The notes beneath the pieces were generated by a model. It was given only the letters and a program-made list of their open reading frames with translations, was not told where the DNA came from and did not search any database. The translations under genes and the position numbers were made by a program. From Linnemannia schmuckeri (taxonomy: Eukaryota; Mortierellomycota; Mortierellomycetes; Mortierellales; Mortierellaceae): a DNA stretch of 64,000 bases. The stretch covers positions 1,240,001-1,304,000 of the forward strand of contig JANATG010000004.1 in the NCBI GenBank assembly GCA_029449235.1, in the 5' to 3' direction. Below, in pieces: positions 23,648 to 33,342 of this stretch (the stretch's first letter is position 1; each line of letters opens with the position of its first letter).

Positions 23648-26466
23648 TCACTGGCAAGTTCGACCTGCTTTGACAGTGTTCAAGCCCTTCATCTCAAGAA
23701 AAGTACGCTCGAGCCCTGCAATCGTGCTTTGAAAGTAGGGAAGAGTGCCCTTTCTCCTTTTTATGGCTTTCGCTTCATCGCCCATCATCATTAGCAAAGA
23801 AACCATTCTGATCTCACACTCCCTGAACGCAACTACTCGCTCACTCTCCCTGGCTTTCCTTGCGGCTTCTTTTTTTTCAGCCCTGGCCTTCTCAAGTTGC
23901 AATACAAGTGATGGCGACAACATCGCCTTCAACCTGGGAGAAAGTTCGTCGTCGCTGTCATCGCTATCGTCGCTATCTCTGCCATTGTCGGCAGGGATGA
24001 TTAGATTCGGTGAAGGCATATCACTTCCGTTGAAACAGATCTTCATGTCATTATAGATCCGTGATACCAAGTACAAATGTTTGCATGGTACGCGGTGATG
24101 GACATAACTCATGCAGGAGCAGGAAAGAAGGTGAGTTGCCTTCGTGTTTGCTGTGACATCGTACTTGATATCTGGTGACCTAAAAGACCTCACCGAGATT
24201 TATAATGCAAACGTTATAAAAATGCATTAGAAGGGAGCTTTATAGATAGCAGCATCAACACTGAAATATACTAGTTACCTTTTTTGTCATCGTTTATCTC
24301 TGTGGCCATATTCTTGGCTATATCAAAAGGCAGCTCTAATGCCTTTGCTTTTACACTCCTGTCGTATTCCGAGAGTACTATAGGTTCCAATCCATGCACA
24401 ACTTTGTAGTGGTGGGTCCTGAAGCCGATATCGACCATACCTGTTAGTAAATGGATCAGATCACCTCCGCGTAGATCGCGTTCATATCCCAGGTGCTGTC
24501 TCTTCAAGGTCTTGTGCCAACTTTCAACGAGATTGTTCGTGTTGATATGCTGGTAATCCTGTTGACGTAGAAGAATACGATTAAGTTAGTTCAATTGGTC
24601 TGTTGTGTTTGCTAGAAAAGAGAAGTAAAAAATGTGAACATCACCATGCCTTACCCCTCGATGGTAAAGGGCCCATCTGACCAGTTTCTCCGGTTTCATC
24701 CATCGGCTGTTAATATAGTCGATCATTGCGGTATGTATTGCATATGTACATTGAAAGGTGGCCCATTGTTGCTGGAGCTCGGCATCAGAATTTGCATTTC
24801 GAATGGCATTCAGCCCCTTTCGCATCTCTTTCATGCCTTCCTCCTAAACACCCAAAAAAAGGAGGGCTTAGGAAGGTGGGCACTTTACGGATAGCCCCTT
24901 TTGCACAGCACCAGAAATTGCAGATTGTCTTTTTCACTCACCCCAATCATCCCGACCAATTCGCGTAATTTTCGCTCTCACGCTTGAGCCACATGGAATG
25001 AGCAGTAGTAAATTTCCAGTGAAGGAAAAACCTGCTTTCGCGTTTCGGTCTCCGTGACAGAACAGTCAACCATGAACTTGGTAGCCTGCAAGCCGCAATC
25101 TGTTTTGAGCCATGTCAACCATTTTCTCAATAAATGACTGTTGTATAATGGAAACGGGCATTATGGGTATGGATGTCGGACTTGGAAAGGACAAAAAAGA
25201 AAAAGAATAATATAAGAGAACCGCACTTACATGGATTCAGAGTTGCAAACCATGAACGCAATCGGTATCCCGGAGTGTGCGTCCCGATCCTTGACAAGAA
25301 TAGTGAACAAGTATGCGGTTCCATGAACTTTTTTGTTTATAGGGTCTGGTCTCAACGACTTGACTACTCTGTGTGTGGAGTCCATGCACATAATGCCTTT
25401 GTTGGTGCCCATAATCTAAAATGGTCAATGATTGATTAGGCCCAGTTAGGACCTAAAAATTTCTCAGAAATATTAAATAATAAAAAGAAGCTAACAAGTT
25501 CCTCGTACTTGCCCTTAACTGGAATTTAGTACACCAAGCAAACACAAAGTGATGCTCAAATTCAGGGAACCATTGATGAACATGGCTCTGCCGCCGCCCT
25601 CCTTGATTGAATCAAGCCAGAAGCTTACGCTAACTGTAGGATCTTGCGACTTTCGAGAATCCTGAATCTTCAGTCGATATTGAGCTTTTCTTACATCTCC
25701 GTAAGGCACGTACATGCAAGGAGGTATAGGGCCTCGGGTTCCTTCTTGCTCGAGCTGTGTGTATAATAACAGTTAGGTTTGAATGCAGTCAGTTACAGTC
25801 AAAAAAAAGGGAGGGGAGGAAGGGAAAGGAAGCAGTCTAGTAATGCAAAAGCAACAAAAAAAAATTTACCTTGTCCATGGTTTCCTTGCTCAAACGCAAT
25901 CGTGCCTTGATAGCTTTCCAGTCCAAGCCTTCCAGAGCCCTGGCCTTGATCCAATCAAACTCCTTTTTGGCCATGGGTAGTGATGCTCTCTCTTGTGGTG
26001 TATCTCCATGATTATGAACCCGTGAACACACCACTCTCACTTTGTCTTGAAGTACGAGCTTCTGCATCCTAATTTCCGCAAGGCAGCCTGTGCCAACAGA
26101 CTCTCGTTTGATGGCCAGTTCTTTTGGTTTTCGATATCTTCTGCACCGAAATCGAAAGCTCCAGTCATACTGTCGTCGCCCACCAGAGGCACCGTCAGCT
26201 GTTGCGTTGTAAACTGGGAGTATTTCATCAAAGTCGCGCTTTGTTGGCGTAAGGTCTCTAGTGTTGCTCTCTGAACAATGTTTAAATTGCATAGCGATCC
26301 GCTCATTGCGCCAAAACAACCTGTGGTAAGAGAAAATAAAAAAAACAGACATTTATTAATCATAGTACTTGTACTTGCTCTAGTGATAGAGAGAGTTTTG
26401 ATGCGACTGCTCAGTTTTTGTACCTGAACTCTTCACCAGTGAATATTCGCGTCCACTCTCCAACTT
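23648..26466 (-). pseudogene. Mutator-like (MULE) transposase with SWIM zinc finger, interrupted
   Basis: Pieces of a transposase lie in order on the minus strand. A FAR1/WRKY-like N-terminal part near 26350-25900 has Arg/Cys-rich R-F-R-C-R-R-Y and later C-x-R-V-H-N-H. The DDE core follows: first Asp in M-C-M-D-S-T-H (about 25380), second in F-M-V-D-C-S-V-T-E (about 25060), C-S-F-H (about 25000), Glu in N-N-L-V-E-S-W-H (about 24525). A SWIM zinc finger C-S-C...V-P-C-K-H follows near 24120-24070, then an acidic tail to the stop at 23648. An in-frame TGA (24980-24978) sits just after H-V-A-Q-A, where relatives normally have Trp, so the gene looks inactivated by one transition. Introns complicate the 25.2-25.8 kb and 24.9 kb parts, and a frame problem may exist near 24.9 kb. 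No inverted repeats or target duplication were found by eye. Confidence 0.82.
24978..24980 (-). other. In-frame TGA in the MULE transposase
   Basis: Read on the minus strand, GCG is followed by TGA and then GAGCGAAAATTACG, which continues the same reading frame. The lost residue is the Trp expected after the C-x-x-H motif of MULE transposases (TGG to TGA). Confidence 0.7.
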
Positions 26467-27099
26467 CTGGGGGAAAGGAATATGGCTCAACGGGTAGTAA
26501 CGGGTCGAAATCTTAAGGCGCAAGGAAGATATCCCGCATTCTCAGTCCAGCCATGTTCAGGTGGGATATGGAAAGGGGTTCGCAGTGGGATATATAAGAT
26601 GAGGAGCGAGAAGGAAGAGCAAAGGAGAAGGAGGGAGACGGGAAGAGGAAGCAAGGAAGAAGGTAAAGAACGAGTGCGGCAAGGGAGCATGGCAATAAAA
26701 GAAAATAAAGTTCAGGAGACAGTTATTCCACCCTATTTGCTGGAAAAAAGATCAGCATAGCACTACACATTTTCGTGGTGAGCAATGGTGACAAGAAATA
26801 CAAAAAAAAAGATAGATTCCCCGCATTGCAGCCTTAGATTGCATTCATGCGAGATGCATGGTGGCAACAGAGCAAAGAAATCATTGGTTCACTCAGCATG
26901 ATACGACGATCACAGAGCGAAACAGGACAGTGGGCGCTATAATACTCTCATTGACCGCCATTATTACGGGAAATAAGCATTTAGGAAGGTAGGCAATAAG
27001 GCAGCGACACTTTTAAGCTCTACTCTTGCCAATTTCAGCGAACAACACTTCTTTTCAACATTCCTTTCTTCCAATCCCAAAAACGCATGTCCCAGCACC
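26467..27099. other. Gap between the MULE relic and the nuclease-fusion relic
   Basis: No gene seen. It includes a purine-rich stretch (26590-26710) on the plus strand. It should hold the 5' ends of both elements, which are divergent, but no terminal repeat was recognisable by eye. Confidence 0.4.
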
Positions 27100-27759
27100 G
27101 TGGGGCTCTTCGGCTGGTTCCCTTTCATTCGCCGTAAGGGGTACAACCCTGTTTTGCTGTACAACACCATATTCGCCAGCATCCCAACAGCCGGACGACG
27201 CCGCTTTGATGTCCTCGGCTCCAGTTGCCGCACAATCAGGGATGCCTACTCTAAACATTCTCCGGACGTCGCCAATAGAATCCTGCAAAAGGAAGTGGAG
27301 CGATTTGGGAACCATCTCAACATGACGCTATACCTCGATGGTCCACAGGCAGTAGAGAAGCAGAACACGGCCGAGGCACGAAAAGCAGGGAGACTGAAGG
27401 CGCTGGACGTTCTTTCGACTAGCATGGACATTTTCGAATCACGAATGGAGCCGGGTCAAAGGATCAGGAAACAGCGGTTTATCTCCATCAAGAAGAACTT
27501 TGCTTCGGCGTTCTATTGGTCCTTGTCGAGTCGGCAACAGGTTGCGGAGTCCATGAGAGGTATCGGCTGGACTGTTATACTTTGCGATACAGAGGCAGAT
27601 GTTGCTATCGCCCAAGATGCCCAGTTAGGGGACATTATAATCTCCTCGGACAGTGACATGATGGCCTACGCATCTGTCCAAACACTTTGGCGACCTGTCT
27701 CATGGAATGTCGTTCTTGCCTACTATATGCCGGACGTCCTCAAGACTATCGAATTCAGC

Positions 27760-27762
27760 TGA
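27760..27762 (+). other. Nonsense codon TGA at the entry to the H3TH region
   Basis: The frame continues unchanged to 28113 after this TGA. It lies between T-I-E-F-S and N-Q-L-T-A-L. CGA to TGA (Arg to stop) is the simplest explanation. Confidence 0.75.
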
Positions 27763-28469
27763 AACCAGCTCACTGCACTGGCCATCGTCTCGAGAAATGA
27801 CTATCAGAGGAACATCTCCCTTGGTCCGGCAACCAACTTTTCCATCATCAAGGCCATTGGGCACAGACCAGGTATAGTTTTTCGAGACCTCGTGTCGGCG
27901 TACCTACAGAATGGCAAGGTCGTAACAAGGAACACGCAGCAGGAGACCTTTGAAACCTCCATGAGAGTGTTTGTCGACCAGCTACAGACTCGGATTGAAT
28001 CTGTAGTAGTTCAGACTCCTTCTCAAATTATCTTTGATGCATGTCATCATCGTTTCGATAATCTGATGCAGAGATACGATCCCTGGAAGCAAACGCAAGG
28101 AATTAGGCCCAGGTAATTTGATAGGATGTTTTTAGCTTTTTCGTTCGCTTTTTCGTATTGATGTGTATCTTATCATTTATTATATTTGTTTTGATATAGG
28201 TCTTCCCAAGAAAACATTGTTCGAGTGCGGAAGTCTCGGTCTTTCAATCGGTACAGAACCGTGGAATCACCCATTCTGGTCTCAGGATCGTCTCTGCCAC
28301 AAGCAGCCCCAGTCCCACAGGAACACGGCACACCTTCGGTTGCAGTACAACAGGACAACGGTCATCCACCTCTCAACAGGACCAGAATCCCCCGAGCAAT
28401 CAGAATAACAACGACATCGACGACAAAGACGAAACAGATTCAGATCGTTTTCTCCGGTCCTTCCTCACG

Positions 28470-28473
28470 TTTT
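28470..28473 (+). other. Frameshift in a T run
   Basis: Upstream, the acidic frame reads D-E-T-D-S-D-R-F-L-R-S-F-L-T-F. Downstream, the coding frame reads L-Y-S-G-N-Y-P-Q in a different phase. Loss of one T in TTTT accounts for the change. Confidence 0.6.
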
Positions 28474-29851
28474 GTATTCGGGAAACTATCCCCAAATAAG
28501 GGGCAAAACAGTCGAAAGCCTTACCGAGAACACTGGAATTATCCCCACAGTCAACACCCTCATCAGCTGGCTTGTCGACCGAAAGTTATACCACCCACCT
28601 CGGTCGCGCGGCGAGATCGATGTTCACATGCCCTTTACTCCTAACTTCTTGATGCGATCGGTGTCTGGCCAACTAGCCTTGAAACTCAAGAAAATCTACA
28701 GGAATGGAACGTTTGATCTCTACAAGAAGGTATGCATTGAAGTGTTTTTTTTCCCCTGTCGCTAATATGTTTTCAAATTCTTATCTTCAAAAAAAAAAAA
28801 ATACAAAATTTCTAATGATTGTTTTCTTTCATTATAGGCTGAGGCTATGAAGAAGAAAGGGATCATGGGAGCGACCCGTCGACACCAGATTCGAGAAGGT
28901 GTTTCAGCGGCTGAGAACTTTCTCCGCCTTAACAAACTCACCAACAACAGCCGCAAGATCGCTCCATTCACCACTTCCCAGCAACCTTTTATGTCGTTCT
29001 CCGAACAGGAGCTTGCCTTATTCTTTTGGACGCGGAAGTTGTTAAGGGAGAGACTGGAAGAGTTGGCTCTTCAGGATCATACGCGCATGACGTCAACGAG
29101 CGATCTCGACACATGGATTGGTGGGAAAGAGTCCGGATACATCATAAAGCACTTCATCTGTGACGTGGCGCCCCAAAGACTAACGAGTCGCCAGAAGAGA
29201 AAGGCGGGGCACCGAGCTGCTGTCAAGTTGTTGTCATTGAGCGAGATCGGAGCTCACCTGAATGTTGTCAAGGACAAGAACCTCGACCCGTTGAAATATG
29301 CGTTGAACCGCGATAAACGAGGATACGTGTTGAGGGGCTCTATTAGGACAGATGGCTTCCGTGTACAGCTTCTCGCCTTTAAGCTGCGGGAACTGCAGGA
29401 TGTTCGTTATCGGCGACTGTCAGTGGACCGTCTGCCTGAGAGGCTGACATCCACGGTGGGAGGTACAGATTACTACCTCCAGGAGATCCGGAACGTCATC
29501 ACCAGCAAGGAGGACATTGAGCGATACTGGCCCAGGAAAACTATCGAGGACATCAGGACCCTGACCTTAGATGGTGGGCAGGCTTGCATCTTTGGAGCAT
29601 TCGCGCATCTGCCCGCCGAGTTGTCAACCAAGTCTAAAGGCAAGGAGCCTGTCAAGAACGATTTGCCTATGGACGGCGTCATTGTCACCAACCAACAGCC
29701 AGCAGTCGGAGCCGTTGTTCAAGAGCCATCACTCCCCACCACAGCACAAGAATCAACAACGAGCGCGCCCGGGCTATCGCCAAGGCCAGTATTCTATAAT
29801 CTCGTTGTCAAGAGCAAAGCGGTCTACCAGCCTAACTTTCGGTTCCGGAGG

Positions 29852-29854
29852 TAG
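29852..29854 (+). other. Nonsense codon TAG before the RuvC-II block
   Basis: The frame runs on after the TAG (L-E-N-E-K-K then a long open stretch to the donor at 30235). TGG to TAG (Trp to stop) fits the context F-R-F-R-R-stop-L-E. Confidence 0.75.
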
Positions 29855-30934
29855 TTGGAGAACGAAAAGAAGGTGATCCCGGATGATGAGGACGAGTCAA
29901 TCCTTGACATTGAGACCAGATTGCCTCCTCTCAAAGGACAAGAGGCGAGTGTCGTCAACTACATCAAGGAGCTCGAGTCAGTTGAGACACGTTTACAGGA
30001 GTTCTATTCTGGAGGGGACAATCGATATGACAGGCATGTTTGGGACATGGAGCGTGCGAGACATGTTGACTTTCAATTGATGGCAGATCAGCTCTTCAAG
30101 ATTGTGGGTGGTGGAATTGGTATCCGCTACAATCCATCACAACCAGTTCTCATTGGCATCGGACTAGGCCAGTTCTCGACAGGGTCCGGGCTCAGCTCCC
30201 TCCACTCATCGTTCCTGACGTACTTTATCCAAAAGGTAAATATTGCTTCATGAGTGTTGTTCACCAGTCAGCAAATATACTCCTCTCCACCCCATACATA
30301 TGCAAATAACTAATGTACATATACTTTATTTAGGCCCGATCTCTTGGGTACCTGGTGGTGGGGCTGAATGAATTCTATACAAGTAAGAAGTGCCCTGGAT
30401 GCGGACTGTTTGTGTGCCAAGTCGACATGCGACGCTTTTACTGCCCACACTGCCATGTATATCACCACCGAGCCATCATGGCGGCAGAGAACAAGGGAAA
30501 CATCGTCCAGGGATACCTTGCGCATCAAGAACGCCCCGATTACCTCCACCCCGTGGCCGAGGACGGCTCCCTTCCTTGGAAGGCGAAGCGTGATGATGGA
30601 GCAAGTTCGAACTCGAGCAGTTCCGGGACCACCAGCACCACCACCACCGCTGGCAGCGTTCCAAGTACGGCCTCGAATAGCACCACCAACAGCGCCAATC
30701 CGGCTAAAGGACGCCGCAAGAGAACGGCGACTACCTCGGGCGTAGATGAGCATCGGCCTGAAAAGGCGTACGGAATCTAGACTATAGTGCAGGTAGAGGG
30801 CAGTGGATGCTATAATGAGTCGTTTCGGTGACGTAATTATGGCCCCCATTGTCCCCCAGCCTTTTGTGATCTCTGTGTCTCCTCTTTTTTGGCATTACTC
30901 TCAGCACACACACAACTCATAATATATATCCACC

Positions 30935-31678
30935 ATGTCTATCGGTGTTCCCATCAAACTGCTCCATGAGGCCCAGGGCCACATCATTACCATTGAGCTC
31001 AAGACTGGATCCGTCTATCGCGGGACCCTCTTTGAGGGTAAGAACAAAACAACAGCAGCAATCAACCATCTCACTACACAACAACAATACACTTTCGACA
31101 AAAAAAACTTCGCCACTTGCCTTGCCATGACTAAACAAAGAAACACGCTTTTTCAAGGCATCATGGCTCTGGCAACTACGACTTTACAAAAAAATAACGT
31201 GAAAAACACATCTGTTCAACTTCGTATGCTTTAATAGCTGAGGATAACATGAATGTACAGCTCAAGGACATCACCATGACCGCAAGGGACGGTCGTTTGA
31301 CACAACTGGATCAGGTCTATATTCGTGGCTCTCATATTCGCTTCTTTATCGTACCAGACATGCTCAAGAATGCACCCATGTTCAAGCAGCAAGGAGCAGC
31401 GTCAATGAAAGGCAAAGGAATCGGACTGGGAAGAGGCAAAGCTACAGTGGCAAGGGCTCAAGGCAAGTCGTGTTTTGTTTCTCTCTTCTTCGCTACCAAG
31501 TCTTGTTTGATACTGCTGTTAGGTATAGTTCAAACGTGTCCTTTTCTTGTGCTAACCATCCTGTGCTTTGATAAAATGATCAATTATAGCTCGAGGAGGC
31601 GGAAGGGGAGGTTTCGGTGGTCGTGGACGTGGAGGCGACAGGGGCGAACGCGGCGGCCGTGGCCGTGGCAGGGATTAG
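30935..31678 (+). CDS. SMD3: Small nuclear ribonucleoprotein Sm D3
   Basis: Core spliceosomal Sm-ring protein. Model: 30935-31037, 31238-31462, 31590-31678, giving 138 aa, the normal length. It starts M-S-I-G-V-P-I-K-L-L-H-E-A as in other SmD3 proteins. Sm1 and Sm2 motifs follow (G-S-V-Y-R-G-T-L, later D-Q-V-Y-I-R-G-S-H-I-R-F), then P-D-M-L-K-N-A-P-M and a C-terminal RG-rich tail (R-G-G-G-R-G-G-F-G-G-R). The second intron needs a GC donor (CAAG then GCAAGT) to join Q to A-R-G-G in frame; the nearby GT shifts frame. The start codon lies 155 bp after the end of the nuclease-fusion relic, so the promoter is very short or extends into the relic. Confidence 0.96.
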
Positions 31679-32911
31679 GCTCAACCGCCATAATCACCAC
31701 CGGATCGGAAGACAGGAGGAGGAGAGGCGAACGAAGCAAAGGAGAGACAAAAATAGGTTCCCAGCACCAGCATATACACGGAGAGATCTGGAAGGCACCC
31801 TTTTTTTTACTCGCACTCAACAAAACATTCACCAACTCGGGAAAAAAAACGCACCGTCATTTGCAGGACATCACGACATTTCATCCTTCACCCTGTTTCG
31901 ATGGTGCATATCCTTGCTCTTTTTCGCTTTCTTCGACTTTTTTTTGCCCGTATTTCTCCTTGTAATGATAGTTCAACAAGCCAGGAGTGGGTGGACAGCA
32001 ACCACCCAATAAATAACACACACATACACGCAATGACAATGGATACAGGGGAACAGCGGCGTTATCTCAGCATCGGCGTTGCGCATTCTTCAATTCTTCA
32101 ATTCTTCAATTTTTGCAGGAATGGTAGAGGTTATATTCAAAGGAGCTTATGTCTTTGCAGACGCGAGCAATATACCACTGTGGTGTTCAAGCAAGTTTAG
32201 TTCGTTCAAAAGCTCCAGACCCTATCGCAGATGATTTTCGCGCGTACACTACCATCACACTTCTCAATCATGAAAATGCTCTGTTGGGTCAACTGGCTTT
32301 TCATCATTGATCGGAATGTTGAATTGAATAGGACGTCGGGTGCGCCTCAAAAAGAGCAGATTGTGGCTCGATTGCAGTAGCTCTTATGTCGCTTCTTTGA
32401 CAAATCGTTCCTTTTCAACAGTCCCACACTTGAAATGGCTTTGTGACCCAGTTTCTGTGAACTTTTTGTCGTTTTATTATTATACAATCTAGTTATTTGA
32501 GGGTGTGCTCAGAGGGCATACGATGAGAGGTTCGTGATATTAATGGATGGAGATGTTGTGCTCAGAGGGCATACGATGAGAGGTTCGTGATATTAATGGA
32601 TGGAGATGTTGTGCTCATGTCGGGTCCAGCTGGTAGGTAGGACTCGAAAGAAGTTTAACGAGTTCCATAACATCGTTGGGTGTCTTCTCCTGCTCCCATT
32701 ATTCCATGCTAATGCTTATGTGTGAAAGGTTGGCCCTATTAGAGAAAGGGTCTTAAAATCGTCTATGACTTGTTCCCTCGGAATCTGTTCCGCATATCCA
32801 ACTAGAAAAACAACAGAAGAGCAGAAAATTATCATCATGAGTGCATACTTAAAAAAAAGGTCTCCATCATAATATTCTTTGTCCCCTTCGTTAACCTTGT
32901 CCTGGTTCGTA
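31679..32911. other. Non-coding gap between SmD3 and COA5
   Basis: Holds the 3' ends of both genes, which converge. No coding frame is convincing. It contains a short CAATTCTT repeat (32085-32110) and a perfect 53-bp tandem duplication (32505-32610). Confidence 0.5.
32505..32617. repeat. Perfect 53-bp tandem duplication plus 7 bases of a third copy
   Basis: Copy 1 is 32505-32557 and copy 2 is 32558-32610, identical at every base; GTGCTCA of a third copy follows to 32617. Perfect identity points to a recent duplication or an assembly artefact. Confidence 0.95.
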
Positions 32912-33130
32912 TCAGGTATTCCTGAGGAACAAGTCGTTCTTTTTGCACTTTACCATGCCTCGTTTGCATTCGAAAAAACTCCGTTTGATCGCTGTGCACT
33001 CTGCAGGGATCCTGTACTCGTTGTCGGAATGGAGACATTCCTTTGCAGATAGCCCGTCCTTGAGCATGCAATCGGACTTGAGGATGCACTCTGCCAACTC
33101 AATGCGGATCTCTTTGCAGCTTGATGGCAT
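32912..33130 (-). CDS. PET191: COA5/PET191, cytochrome c oxidase assembly factor
   Basis: Small intermembrane-space protein needed for complex IV assembly, 72 aa with no visible intron. It starts M-P-S-S-C-K-E-I-R as in COA5/Pet191. Cysteines at residues 5 and 15 (CX9C), 21 and 32 (CX10C), and 45 and 55 (CX9C) match the family's twin-CX9C-type fold, imported and oxidised by the Mia40 route. The block R-S-F-F-E-C-K-R-G-M is typical. The last ten residues differ from relatives, which often end in R-F-R-G-N-K; a missed 3' intron is possible but not needed. The start lies 212 bp from the divergent large gene. Confidence 0.93.
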   Translation of the reverse strand: MPSSCKEIRIELAECILKSDCMLKDGLSAKECLHSDNEYRIPAECTAIKRSFFECKRGMVKCKKNDLFLRNT

Positions 33131-33342
33131 TGTCGTTTTGTTTTTTTGGGTTTGTTGTAGAAGTGTTCGGACTCGGAGGAAAAGTCTCCTGAGAGTTCAA
33201 AATTTAAATGTTTATCGGCCCAAGGAGTGACTTCGTTCCTCGAAAATCATTTTAGGAGAGGCAAACGAGCGGGCTTTGCACTTTTTTTTTCTTACTTTGT
33301 TCATACATCTCTCCCGTCGTTGCTTTACACACTCACGTTCGA
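33131..33342. promoter_or_regulatory. Short divergent promoter between COA5 and the 1343-aa gene
   Basis: Only 212 bp separate the two proposed start codons. AT-rich, with a T9 run at about 33281-33289. No named element is certain. Confidence 0.4.

Larger units (their letters stand above)
27100..30780 (+). pseudogene. Decayed fusion of a FEN1/XPG-type nuclease with a Fanzor/TnpB-like RuvC-zinc-ribbon protein
   Basis: Four exon-like blocks on one strand with usable splice signals between them: 27100-28113, 28201-28735, 28839-30234, 30334-30780. Block 1 is an XPG/FEN1-like PIN domain: R-R-K-G-Y, acidic L-Y-L-D-G-P, the XPG-I motif C-D-T-E-A-D-V-A-I-A, S-S-D-S-D-M-M-A, then a helix-hairpin-helix stretch with S-R-N-D-Y and L-G-P-A-T-N. 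Block 3 has a TnpB/Fanzor-like lead-in and RuvC-I L-T-L-D-G-G-Q. Blocks 3-4 give L-I-G-I-G-L-G-Q-F (RuvC-II place), N-E-F-Y-T-S-K-K-C-P-G-C and Y-C-P-H-C...H-H-R-A. Lesions: TGA 27760-27762, a one-base loss in the T run at 28470-28473, probably another frame change near 28330-28400, and TAG 29852-29854. No Met start was found. Probably a transposon-borne gene; the fusion reading is inference from order, phase and splice sites. Confidence 0.75.

Noticed and set aside
32085..32110. CAATTCTT triple repeat as a possible CRISPR-like array
   Set aside because: The unit is eight bases without spacers; it is a plain microsatellite.
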